A stretch of 64,000 nt of DNA. It comes from Motilimonas sp. E26. Its GTDB lineage: Bacteria > Pseudomonadota > Gammaproteobacteria > Enterobacterales > CBDFNC01. Within the stretch, counting starts at the first letter, position 1, and each line of letters opens with the position of its first letter. A program made the position numbers and the translations under genes. The DNA lies in the NCBI RefSeq assembly GCF_021278025.1, contig NZ_JAIBHJ010000001.1, forward strand, positions 155,508 through 219,507, read 5' to 3'. Below, in pieces: positions 17,425-26,136 of the stretch. A model generated the notes under the pieces. The model made no database searches. It saw only the letters and a program-made list of their open reading frames with translations, and was not told the DNA's origin.

Positions 17425-17440
17425 TGCAACGGGAATGCCA
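17425..17440 (-). promoter_or_regulatory. Sigma-54 promoter of the structured RNA-slipin-rtcB-rtcA operon
   Basis: The minus strand reads TGGCATTCCCGTTGCA, matching the sigma-54 consensus with the -24 GG and -12 GC exactly ten bases apart. Transcription should begin near 17414. The divergent rtcR gene encodes a sigma-54 activator, so promoter and activator are neighbours, as in other rtc loci. A small GTGAT/ATCAC hairpin (17383-17398) lies near the predicted RNA 5' end. Confidence 0.9.
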
Positions 17441-17635
17441 GAAACGAAAAAAAGAGAAAATTAATTTTTAAGCAACTGTTTTATAATGATAAATAATTAT
17501 ATGAGATATTATTTCTTATTTTGATGCGCTTCATGAAAAACTAAAAAAATATCTTTTTGGATAGGTCTTTATCTATTTGGATTGTGTATTATGAGCCTGA
17601 ATGTACATTTTACGTTGGATAAGATTGAGGTGTTT

Positions 17636-19246
17636 GTGAATAAGCCCACCGTTATTGTCAGCTTAGTTGGCACACAGCTAGATTTTGTTGGTAAGCGCAT
17701 TGACCGCTGGTCACGTTGGCGACCAAATGTAAGCTTATGTAGTCAAGAAGATTTGTTAGTCAGTGAGCTGCATTTAATTCACGATAATCACAGTAAACGC
17801 CTTGCAACTAGTGTCAGCGCAGACATCACCTTAGTCTCACCTGAAACCAAGGTGAATTTACACGCCATTAATTTTGCCAATCCGTGGGATTTTGAAGAGG
17901 TATATGCCAAGTTATTTGATTGGTGCCAACAACAAGTATTTGATACCGATAAGTTTGATTATTTGTTCCATATCACCACGGGCACCCATGTGGTGCAGAT
18001 TTGCAGCTATTTGCTGACCGAAAGCCGCCATTTCCCTGGCCGTTTGATCCAAAGCTCGCCGGATCATAACAACAGCAACAAGTCGGTCGGCCGAGTACAA
18101 ATCATTGATTTAGACTTATCCAAGTATGATCAATTAGCCACTCGCTTTGATGTTGAACATCAGGCTGGCAGCGCCTTTCTTAAAGGCGGCATAGCCACCA
18201 AAAATACTAGCTTTAACCATTTGATTAACCAAATCGAAAAGGTAGCAATTCGCTCACTGGATCCAATATTACTGACTGGTCCAACCGGTGCAGGTAAAAG
18301 CCAACTAGCAACGCGCATTTATCAATTAAAACGTAAGCGCGCGATGTTAAAAGGCCCGCTGGTATCGGTTAACTGCGCCACGCTAAAAGGGGATAATGCG
18401 ATGGCCGCATTATTTGGTCACACCAAAGGGGCGTTTACTGGTGCGCAAAAGCCCCGTGATGGTTTTTTACTTTCAGCTCATCATGGTGTTTTGTTCCTTG
18501 ATGAAATTGGTGAGTTAGGGCTAGAAGAGCAAGCGATGTTATTACATGCCATTGAGAGTAAAACCTTTCACCCTGTTGGCAGTGACACTCCAATACAAAG
18601 CGACTTTCAGTTAATCGCGGGCACTAATCGCGACCTAAAAGCTGAAATAGCAAATGGCCACTTTAGGGAAGACTTGTTGGCGCGAATTAATTTATGGACC
18701 TACGCCCTGCCCGCCTTGAAAGAAAGAAAGGAAGATATTCCGGCCAATATAGATTATGAATTAGAGTTGTTTAGCCAAAAAAATGGTCGCCGAGTGCAGT
18801 TTAATAAAGAAGCTAAACGCGCATTTATTGAATTTTCTATGTCACCAAAGGCTTATTGGACCGGCAATTTTCGTGATTTAAGCTCGGCGATCACCCGGTT
18901 ATGCACATTAGCTGACAGCTCGCGCATTACAGTAGCAGATGTTGAGGATGAAATTAGTCGGTTACAACAAAGCTGGGGGGAGCCCGTGCCGCTTGGCTTG
19001 CAAAGCAATGTACTTGAATGTTTAGCTGACGTTTTGTCTGCTGAGCAAATGGCTACCCTTGATCAGTTTGATTTGCACCAGCTTGGCTTTGTGCTACAGA
19101 CCAGCCAGCGTCACCCTACTCTTGCTTCCGCTGGGCGCGAGTTGTTTGATAAAAGTCGGCTGTTAAAATCTCAAGCTAATGACTCAAGTCGATTGCAGAA
19201 ATACTTGGCTAAATTTGGTTTAAAGTGGGCCGATCTGGGCCATTAA
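17636..19246 (+). CDS. rtcR: Sigma-54-dependent RNA-repair activator RtcR (536 aa)
   Basis: RtcR switches on rtcBA when damaged RNA accumulates. Its N-terminal CARF domain (KPTVIVSLVGTQLDFVG onward) senses RNA ends, and the AAA+ domain remodels sigma-54 polymerase. Walker A (TGPTGAGKS) is about 215 residues in, followed by the GAFTGA loop (HTKGAFTGAQK) and Walker B (GVLFLDEIGEL); a C-terminal DNA-binding part follows. I prefer the GTG start, preceded by GAGGTG, because it gives 536 residues against 532 in E. coli. An ATG at 17591 or TTG at 17582 would add 15 or 18 residues. It diverges from the operon it should control. Confidence 0.93.
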   Translation: MNKPTVIVSLVGTQLDFVGKRIDRWSRWRPNVSLCSQEDLLVSELHLIHDNHSKRLATSVSADITLVSPETKVNLHAINFANPWDFEEVYAKLFDWCQQQVFDTDKFDYLFHITTGTHVVQICSYLLTESRHFPGRLIQSSPDHNNSNKSVGRVQIIDLDLSKYDQLATRFDVEHQAGSAFLKGGIATKNTSFNHLINQIEKVAIRSLDPILLTGPTGAGKSQLATRIYQLKRKRAMLKGPLVSVNCATLKGDNAMAALFGHTKGAFTGAQKPRDGFLLSAHHGVLFLDEIGELGLEEQAMLLHAIESKTFHPVGSDTPIQSDFQLIAGTNRDLKAEIANGHFREDLLARINLWTYALPALKERKEDIPANIDYELELFSQKNGRRVQFNKEAKRAFIEFSMSPKAYWTGNFRDLSSAITRLCTLADSSRITVADVEDEISRLQQSWGEPVPLGLQSNVLECLADVLSAEQMATLDQFDLHQLGFVLQTSQRHPTLASAGRELFDKSRLLKSQANDSSRLQKYLAKFGLKWADLGH

Positions 19247-19398
19247 TTTTGCCTTGCTAAGTTCTATTTATTCGAACATATCATTAGATATTTGGCGTTA
19301 TTATTTCACTTAACCGCACGATAAACTGGCTTTATTGAATAACGATACCCAATAACTTTGCTGTTTCGCCCCGATGTGGTCGGTTAAGGAGTTGTATT

Positions 19399-20097
19399 AT
19401 GATCACAGTGAGAAAAGCCAGTAACCGCGGTCGTGGCGATTATGGCTGGCTTAAAACCCGTTACTCTTTTTCGTTTGCTAACTATTATGACCCGCGCCAT
19501 ATGGGGGTGTCGTCACTGCGAGTGATTAATGATGATGTGATTGCGCCCGGCGCAGGCTTTGATACCCACGGCCATCGCGATATGGAAATAATCACTTATG
19601 TTACCTCTGGCACCATTGCCCATAAAGACAGTATGGGCAATGTGACTGAGCTGCCAGCTGGCGAGTTTCAGCTTATGTCGGCGGGCAGTGGTATTCGCCA
19701 CAGTGAGTATAATGCCTCAGATACGGACGGCTTAACCTTACTGCAAATTTGGATTGAGCCGAATAAATTTGGTGGCCAGCCAAGTTATCAGCAAAAAGCG
19801 TTTGGCCGTCGCCAAGGCTTACATGCGGTGATCACGCCTGATGGCAGTAATGAAACCCTTAAGATTAAGCAGGATGCACGTTTGCTGCATTTGTTACTTG
19901 AGCCACAGTCAGCAGATAGCTTACTACTCCCACCTGATCGCGTGGTGTATGTGCAGTTATTGTCAGGCTTGCTCACGGTGAACGACGAGCCGCTAACCCC
20001 CGGCGATGGCGCGCGCCTTGATAACTTAACCAATATTCATTTTATTAGCGGGAATAAACAAGCCGTTGAGGCTTTGGTGTTTGACTTGCCCGCCTAG
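19399..20097 (+). CDS. Pirin family protein, YhhW-like (232 aa)
   Basis: This is a bicupin of the pirin family; E. coli YhhW has quercetinase activity in vitro and its natural role is uncertain. The N-terminal cupin metal-binding segment is visible: GAGFDTHGHRDMEIITYV, then GSGIRHSEYNAS, giving the usual His-His-His/Glu ligands. The length (about 232) and the start MITVRKASNRG fit YhhW. An AAGGAG ribosome-binding site precedes the ATG. It appears to be a single-gene unit, followed by a hairpin. Confidence 0.9.
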   Translation: MITVRKASNRGRGDYGWLKTRYSFSFANYYDPRHMGVSSLRVINDDVIAPGAGFDTHGHRDMEIITYVTSGTIAHKDSMGNVTELPAGEFQLMSAGSGIRHSEYNASDTDGLTLLQIWIEPNKFGGQPSYQQKAFGRRQGLHAVITPDGSNETLKIKQDARLLHLLLEPQSADSLLLPPDRVVYVQLLSGLLTVNDEPLTPGDGARLDNLTNIHFISGNKQAVEALVFDLPA

Positions 20098-20121
20098 GAC
20101 CTGTTTTAAACATAAGGCTAC

Positions 20122-20145
20122 AAGGGGTAAGGTTAGTTACCCCTT
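20122..20145 (+). terminator. Probable terminator after the pirin gene
   Basis: Perfect 9-bp arms AAGGGGTAA and TTACCCCTT surround a 6-nt loop 25 nt downstream of the stop codon. The following T run is short, so termination may be inefficient. Confidence 0.6.
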
Positions 20146-20220
20146 TCAGGCTGAAAATTTTAGTCTTTTTGCCTGATTTCGCGATTCAAAACAAGACTTC
20201 TCAAGCGCTTAACAGTAACA

Positions 20221-22986
20221 TTGTCTCAGTTGTTTCAGGTGGATAGCTTTTTCAAGGCTGACCACTTGTTTGTGTTACTACCATGGACTTGGCCCTTGAA
20301 TAATTCGTCTGTATTGCTGCCCTCTTTTTCTTTTGATAGCCATTGGTATGGCGGTTTTTTCGGCAACAAAATTATCCGTTTGGTATTTTGTGATAAAGGG
20401 TTAACCGTCCAAGATAAGCTGATCCCTTGGCAGCAGATCACTGCGCCATTAAGCCTGATCCATGGCACCTTGTTTGATACTTTATGTGTCGAGCAAGGTG
20501 ACGATACGTTATATATTCCTTGGTTAGCTAAGCGCACGTTTAGCCAGGTTTTTCGTCAAGGTATACAGCATTGGGCCAATTATCACCGCGGCCATTTAAT
20601 TAATCACGGCAAAGTCTGTGCGGCTTTATTCAAACAAGGCTATTTGCGCCGCCATGACACCCTTACAGCCGTTGCGCAGGCTCAAGCTATTTTAGCGCCT
20701 CTGACACAGCCTGAGCGTGATGATCCCCATCAACCGGTACGCCATTTTGTGTTGCTACCTGCATTGCTTGATGATGCCGGTAACCATGCCCTTAAGTTAC
20801 TTCAAGTTATCGCAGGCTGGAGCGAAGATGATTTGGCTCAGCACCAGCAAACTTTTATCGATCAGCAAAAAATGTTGCATCGTCATTATTTTAATACCGT
20901 AGAAAGCAATCCCCTCACGCCACTTCAACAAGATGCGTGTGTGATCAACGAGCGCAGTAACTTAGTTTTAGCCGGCGCGGGAACCGGTAAAACCAGCACC
21001 ATGGTGGGCCGCGCAGGCTACTTAGTTACCAGTGGCCAGGCGCAAAGCGAACAAATTTTACTGTTAGCATTTGGCCGCAAAGCCGCCGATGAAATGGATC
21101 AACGCTTGGCAATGTGTTTGCCTGAACAAACCATTAAGTGCAGCACGTTTCATTCACTGGGGCTGGCGATCATTGCCCAAGTAGAAGGTGAAAAACCTGC
21201 TTTGTCGGCGTTTGTGGAAGACAGCACGGCAAAACAAACTTGGCTAATCGAGCAATTTGAACACTTGTTAACGCAGCACGAATATCGTCAACAGGTATGT
21301 GATTATTTTGCCGAGCACAGTGTGCCTTGGGTAACGCCGTTTGATTTTGACCAAGCAGGTGATTACTTAAGCTTTATGCAAAAACAAGATATAAGAAGCT
21401 TAAAAGGCGAAACCATAGTTGGCCAAGGTGATTTGTTAATTGCCAATTGGTTGTTTCAACAAGGGGTGGAATACGAGTATCAAGCCAGCCCGAATACTGG
21501 CCAGCAAGCTTTGATGTCGCCTGCACGTATTTATTTACCCGAGCATCAAATTACGTTGATTAATTGGCTACTGGATGAGCATGATTCTCCGCCTGAGTAT
21601 CTTGATAAACTTGAATACTTAACTGACAAACAGCGTATAAGCCAACAAACCTTTAAACTTATTTCTCACTACTGTTGCGATCTGCAAAAAGAGAACTTTT
21701 TTGATAACTTATCGCAGCAACTCACCGCTCAAGGGGTTATTTTAAAACCCTTGTCGCAGCAAGCCTTGTTTGAGCATTATACCCATGTCGGACTGGTCGA
21801 TAATTTAGCTGAGCAGTTAAGTCAAATGCTGAGTATTTATAAAGCCTGCTGGCTTGAGCAGTCACAGTTAAACCTACGTTTGGCGGGCCATGATCATCAA
21901 GACCAAGTGCGCGCAGCAGTAAACCTATTGCAGCCTCTATTAATGGCCTATCAAAGTTATTTAGCCAGCCGCAACGAAATTGATTTTGATGACATGATTG
22001 GCCGTGCCATTAACTATGTGACTGAGGGTCGTTTTGTATCACCTTGGCAGCATATTTTAGTGGATGAGTTTCAAGATATTTCCGAGCCGCGAGCACGCTT
22101 ATTAAAAGCGCTGCGCGATCTGCATCCACAGGGCTCGTTGTTTTGTGTCGGTGATGATTGGCAAGCCATATATCGTTTTGCTGGCGCAGACGTAAATTTA
22201 ACCACGCGCTTTGCCAATTATTTTGGCGACAGCGCGATCACCTCGCTGGATAAAACCTTTCGTTTTAATAATAGTATTGCGCAAGTAAGTAGCGATTTCG
22301 TTTGCCAAAACCCTGCGCAAATTAAGAAACAACTGGTGACTCACGCCTTAGTGAATGAACCGGCCATTTCCCTGCGCAGCGCAAGCCCAATTGCATTACA
22401 TGAGGTATTTGAGCAAATTCAGCAACAAAGCCAAGGCAAAGGGAATGCCAGCGTGCTTATTTTAGCGCGCTACCATCACTTATTACCTCAAGCTGGTGCA
22501 CTCGAGCAGCTTAAGCGCGATTTTTCGCCCCTTGCTATTCGTGCCATGAGTATTCATGCCAGTAAAGGGATGGCAGCTGACTATGTCATTGTGGTGGGCT
22601 TAGAGCAGGGCTCGGCAGGTTTTCCGGCCACTAAGAGCACGCCGATATTATTAGATGCGATGTTGCCAAAAGCGGAAACTTTTAATGATGCCGAGGAGCG
22701 TCGTTTGTTTTATGTGGCTCTCACACGCGCCAAACATAAGGTGTTTTTGCTGGCAAATATGCAGCGCCCTAGCCCCTTTGTGGTTGAATTGTTAGAGCAA
22801 GATTACGACGTATGCACTGAGCACCTCAGTGCCGCACCTGTTACGCCGCTCGCACTGCAAAGCCATCCTTGTCCTACTTGTGGTACGGGGGTGTTGCAAG
22901 CTAAACAAGGACCATTTGGTGAGTTTTTCGGCTGTAGTCACTTTCCATTTTGTAGTCACAGCCAAAAGAGTCTAGATATATCGTAA
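20221..22986 (+). CDS. UvrD/Rep-type SF1 DNA helicase with C-terminal zinc finger (921 aa)
   Basis: An SF1 helicase related to helicase IV (HelD). Walker A (LVLAGAGTGKTSTM) is near residue 250, motif II (DEFQDIS) near 616, CVGDDWQAIYRFAGAD just after, and the C-terminal SIHASKGMAADYVIVVGLE and RRLFYVALTRAK motifs follow. Residues from about 884 hold a topoisomerase-type zinc finger (CPTCGTG...FGCSHFPFC). At 921 residues it is longer than E. coli HelD (684). The start is a TTG without a clear ribosome-binding site, so the N-terminus is uncertain; a GTG lies six codons downstream. Its likely role is DNA repair or recombination. Confidence 0.85.
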   Translation: MSQLFQVDSFFKADHLFVLLPWTWPLNNSSVLLPSFSFDSHWYGGFFGNKIIRLVFCDKGLTVQDKLIPWQQITAPLSLIHGTLFDTLCVEQGDDTLYIPWLAKRTFSQVFRQGIQHWANYHRGHLINHGKVCAALFKQGYLRRHDTLTAVAQAQAILAPLTQPERDDPHQPVRHFVLLPALLDDAGNHALKLLQVIAGWSEDDLAQHQQTFIDQQKMLHRHYFNTVESNPLTPLQQDACVINERSNLVLAGAGTGKTSTMVGRAGYLVTSGQAQSEQILLLAFGRKAADEMDQRLAMCLPEQTIKCSTFHSLGLAIIAQVEGEKPALSAFVEDSTAKQTWLIEQFEHLLTQHEYRQQVCDYFAEHSVPWVTPFDFDQAGDYLSFMQKQDIRSLKGETIVGQGDLLIANWLFQQGVEYEYQASPNTGQQALMSPARIYLPEHQITLINWLLDEHDSPPEYLDKLEYLTDKQRISQQTFKLISHYCCDLQKENFFDNLSQQLTAQGVILKPLSQQALFEHYTHVGLVDNLAEQLSQMLSIYKACWLEQSQLNLRLAGHDHQDQVRAAVNLLQPLLMAYQSYLASRNEIDFDDMIGRAINYVTEGRFVSPWQHILVDEFQDISEPRARLLKALRDLHPQGSLFCVGDDWQAIYRFAGADVNLTTRFANYFGDSAITSLDKTFRFNNSIAQVSSDFVCQNPAQIKKQLVTHALVNEPAISLRSASPIALHEVFEQIQQQSQGKGNASVLILARYHHLLPQAGALEQLKRDFSPLAIRAMSIHASKGMAADYVIVVGLEQGSAGFPATKSTPILLDAMLPKAETFNDAEERRLFYVALTRAKHKVFLLANMQRPSPFVVELLEQDYDVCTEHLSAAPVTPLALQSHPCPTCGTGVLQAKQGPFGEFFGCSHFPFCSHSQKSLDIS

Positions 22987-22997
22987 ATAAACGGAAA

Positions 22998-23020
22998 CAG
23001 GGCTAGTTTCATTAGCCCTG
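22998..23020. terminator. Convergent hairpin between helicase and HD-GYP genes
   Basis: CAGGGCTA and TAGCCCTG (22998-23005 and 23013-23020) form an 8-bp stem at the junction of two converging genes, overlapping the last codons of the HD-GYP gene. There is no strong T run, so this is a tentative bidirectional terminator. Confidence 0.4.
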
Positions 23021-24205
23021 CCTCATTAAAAACTCCATCACTTGGTCCATGTCTAATTCAAAATCATCGGGCCGTACGCCTTTGATAATAAAGTCATCCT
23101 CTTCACTTAAATCCATCGCTTTAGATGGCTTATAATCATGCTGCTGCATGCTGAAGAAGGGCCTGACTTTCGGGCAAATAGGATCCTTTGGATTGCTGCT
23201 TTCGACAATTGCAAGTTGGTTCGAGTTTAATTCTACTAAGGTACCTACGGGGTAAACCCCCATGCACTTTATAAAGCTATCGACTAGCTCGGCATCGAGA
23301 TCTTCGTCCTGCGCCATGCGGCGCAATATATTAAATGCCTTGATATGGGCGAAACCATCCTTATAAACCCGGTTTGCCGTGAGTGCATCAAAGATGTCGC
23401 AAATAGCGATCATTCTGCCGTACTTAGATATATTTTGGCCACGCACTTTATACGGATAACCTGTACCATTTATTTTTTCATGGTGCAGCGCTGCCACTTC
23501 TAAACTGAGCTTACTGATATTTGGCGTTCGCTCAATCACATGTATTGAGTGATTAACATGGGTTTTCATGATGGTAAATTCGTTATCAGTAAGCTTGCCC
23601 GGTTTATTTAAAATAGCATCGGGCACCATAATTTTACCCACGTCGTGTAAAAATGCGCCAATAGCCAGCTGGTGAATAATGTTTCGTTCTAGTTTTAAAA
23701 ATTTGGCGAAAATGGCAATTAACACCGACACTGAAACCGAATGCTCAAGCAGGTATTGATCTTTTTTACGAATATTAATTACGCTGGCCAGGGCATCAGA
23801 GTTTTGAAAAATCTCATCAATAACTTTGTTGGTCGCTTCCATCACTGGCGCTAAATCTAATTCACGACCACTTTGCGCATCGTGAAATATTTTCTTTTGT
23901 AGCTGTTTTGACTCTTTAAAAATTTCAGTGGCACGCGTCATCCGCTTAATGAAGCCAGCCTGTGATTTTTCGCCTGCGCTGTCTGGATTTTGTACTTCCG
24001 GTTCATCATCGTCTATTGCTGTAGGATAACGCGTTTTACTGGTGTCGATCATCACACTAACTACGCCTTTATTGTGCAATGTGGCAACTGTACGCGGCGT
24101 TTCTACATAGCAAGCATGGGTAATTTTATAATTTTTGGCTTGCTCAATAATATCGACTATGTAGTGACCTATTTCTAGCTCAGATAGCTTTTTTTCAACG
24201 AGCAT
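23012..24205 (-). CDS. HD-GYP domain cyclic-di-GMP phosphodiesterase (397 aa)
   Basis: The N-terminal portion (about residues 1-130) resembles DUF3391, commonly attached to this family; a helical linker follows. The HD-GYP domain has HDVGKIMVPDAILNKPG near residue 187 and HHEKINGTGYP near 245, keeping the metal ligands and GYP motif needed to hydrolyse c-di-GMP. DIFDALTANRVYK is a further conserved segment. It probably lowers c-di-GMP and so affects motility or biofilm state. It has no evident operon partner. Confidence 0.92.
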   Translation of the reverse strand: MLVEKKLSELEIGHYIVDIIEQAKNYKITHACYVETPRTVATLHNKGVVSVMIDTSKTRYPTAIDDDEPEVQNPDSAGEKSQAGFIKRMTRATEIFKESKQLQKKIFHDAQSGRELDLAPVMEATNKVIDEIFQNSDALASVINIRKKDQYLLEHSVSVSVLIAIFAKFLKLERNIIHQLAIGAFLHDVGKIMVPDAILNKPGKLTDNEFTIMKTHVNHSIHVIERTPNISKLSLEVAALHHEKINGTGYPYKVRGQNISKYGRMIAICDIFDALTANRVYKDGFAHIKAFNILRRMAQDEDLDAELVDSFIKCMGVYPVGTLVELNSNQLAIVESSNPKDPICPKVRPFFSMQQHDYKPSKAMDLSEEDDFIIKGVRPDDFELDMDQVMEFLMRQG

Positions 24206-24335
24206 GGCTCACTCCAAATTAAGTGCGTTTGAACGGCTGGTTTAACGATTGCTACGATTAGCTATATTATGGCGTTTTTTTAGCGGATTGTATGAGGTTA
24301 TTTGCGGTTTTAACTTATTTGTTTTAATTAAATTG

Positions 24336-24875
24336 TTAACTAACTTGACACATTTGTACGGGCTCTTGTTGTACACGGCACACTCGGTCGTTCATTACCT
24401 TGATAACGTCAAACTGTTGCAGTGCTTTTTGGTGGCTAAATTCATGTTTAGGATCCACCAGCATACATAAACTAACTTGTGAATTGGACTCTAACACCAA
24501 GTAACGGGCGCGTTGCTGTGCATTACATGCAAGCTCAATCATTTCGCCCTGCTCTGGTCGGTAACACCCTGCTTGTACTTCAAAAAACCAGCTTTTCGGC
24601 ATCATAGGTTTATGGAAACGGATCGCGGTAATCGCATTTAAAATCCAATATACTTTTACCGCACTAGGTAGATCATAATCAGAAAGCTGCTCTAACAATT
24701 GGTAATATATCGCCGCATCATCAACGGTAAAAGGCATAACAGATTTAGGAAATGCCACCATTTTTTTACGGTTCAAATAAGGCTGAAAAACCAACTCATC
24801 ACCCAATTCTAAACAGAGTTGGGATTGAGTTTTATCAAATTTCCATAACCAATTATCGTCAGGCTTTAAAATCAT
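24336..24875 (-). CDS. zapC: Cell division protein ZapC (179 aa)
   Basis: ZapC binds FtsZ and promotes bundling of protofilaments in the division ring. The length matches E. coli ZapC (180 residues), and the start WLWKFDKTQSQLCLELGDEL with downstream MPFTVDDAAIYYQLLEQL fits the family. It follows pyrD on the same strand, 88 nt away, the same neighbourhood as in E. coli, which strengthens the call. Confidence 0.9.
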   Translation of the reverse strand: MILKPDDNWLWKFDKTQSQLCLELGDELVFQPYLNRKKMVAFPKSVMPFTVDDAAIYYQLLEQLSDYDLPSAVKVYWILNAITAIRFHKPMMPKSWFFEVQAGCYRPEQGEMIELACNAQQRARYLVLESNSQVSLCMLVDPKHEFSHQKALQQFDVIKVMNDRVCRVQQEPVQMCQVS

Positions 24876-24963
24876 AATCTACTCTTTAGTTATTGAATGA
24901 CTATAGCTATAAAATAAATATGATTATAAATCAAGTGTATTATTTAAAAATCAGTGTTAAGCA

Positions 24964-25974
24964 CTAGTAATTTTCAACAATATTCTTAATTAAGCCTGGA
25001 CCGTGATAAATAAAGCCAGAATAAACTTGAACCAATTTAGCACCCGCTTGCATTTTTTCTTTCGCGGCAATAACTGAATCAATACCACCAACACCAATAA
25101 TTGGCATTGCGCCGTTTAATTCTTTATTTAGTATGCGAATAACTTCTGTGCTTAAAGTTTGCACTGGGCGACCACTTAAACCACCCGCCTCACCCGCATG
25201 AGGCATACCTTTAACCATGCTGCGCTCTAAGGTGGTGTTGGTGGCAATGACACCATCAATTTGGTGGCGAATAAAACAATCTGAGATTTGCACGATTTCT
25301 TCAACGGTTAAATCAGGGGCAATTTTTACAGTTAGCGGAACATATTTATTATATTTTTCGGCTAGTTTTAGTTGGCGATCTTTTAGATCCTTTAATAGAT
25401 CATCTAACGCTTCACCGTATTGTAGTGTTCTTAATCCTGGTGTATTTGGCGATGAAATATTAACCGCAATGTAAGATGCATGATCATAAACTTTGTCCAT
25501 ACAAATTAAATAATCGTCTTTGCCTTGCTCAACGGGCGTATCAAAGTTTTTACCAATATTAATACCAATAACGCCTTGGTATTTTGCCGCTTTAACATTT
25601 TGCACTAATTGATCTACGCCGTGGTTATTAAACCCCATGCGATTAATAATGCCTTCGGCTTCTTTTATTCTAAATAAACGCGGTTTTGGGTTGCCATCTT
25701 GTGCACGTGGCGTGATGGTACCTACTTCAACAAAACCAAATCCCATGGCGGCAAAGGCATCAATACATTCACCATTTTTGTCTAAACCAGCCGCAAGCCC
25801 TACCGGGTTATCAAAGGTGATACCCATTACTTCCACTGGACGCTTTCTTAAGTGTTGGCGATAAACCATTTCAAGTGGTGTATTTTGAGTTCTTTTAAAA
25901 TTGTTTATCGCAAGATCATGAGCTTTTTCAGCATCTAATTTGAAGAAAGCTTCTCTGGCAAGACGGTATAACAT
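24964..25974 (-). CDS. pyrD: Class 2 dihydroorotate dehydrogenase (quinone) (336 aa)
   Basis: PyrD oxidises dihydroorotate to orotate in pyrimidine synthesis, passing electrons to membrane quinones through FMN. The N-terminal amphipathic helix ([20 protein letters not shown]) is that of the membrane-associated class 2 enzyme. The catalytic-serine region ([19 protein letters not shown]) and the FMN-binding IIGVGGIDS and [12 protein letters not shown] are present. The chosen ATG follows a GAGG ribosome-binding site and gives 336 residues, identical in length to E. coli PyrD; nine upstream in-frame codons are unlikely to be translated. Confidence 0.97.
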   Translation of the reverse strand: MLYRLAREAFFKLDAEKAHDLAINNFKRTQNTPLEMVYRQHLRKRPVEVMGITFDNPVGLAAGLDKNGECIDAFAAMGFGFVEVGTITPRAQDGNPKPRLFRIKEAEGIINRMGFNNHGVDQLVQNVKAAKYQGVIGINIGKNFDTPVEQGKDDYLICMDKVYDHASYIAVNISSPNTPGLRTLQYGEALDDLLKDLKDRQLKLAEKYNKYVPLTVKIAPDLTVEEIVQISDCFIRHQIDGVIATNTTLERSMVKGMPHAGEAGGLSGRPVQTLSTEVIRILNKELNGAMPIIGVGGIDSVIAAKEKMQAGAKLVQVYSGFIYHGPGLIKNIVENY

Positions 25975-26065
25975 GTTGACCTCAATATTTTCGTTAAACA
26001 AACTTGTGCACTTAGCATGTTGTTACGCCGCACTATGGGCAATAACATTTTTTTCGCACACAATA

Positions 26066-26085
26066 AAAGGGGCATAAGCCCCTTT
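26066..26085 (-). terminator. Terminator downstream of the NAD-glutamate dehydrogenase gene
   Basis: AAAGGGGC and GCCCCTTT pair around a 4-nt loop about 50 nt after the gdhB stop. On the minus strand the stem ends in TTTTATT, consistent with an intrinsic terminator. Confidence 0.8.
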
Positions 26086-26136
26086 ATCTTCCCTTTTTAA
26101 GTTTGCTAGGCTTTCTCTATACCTTAGTCTAAACCT

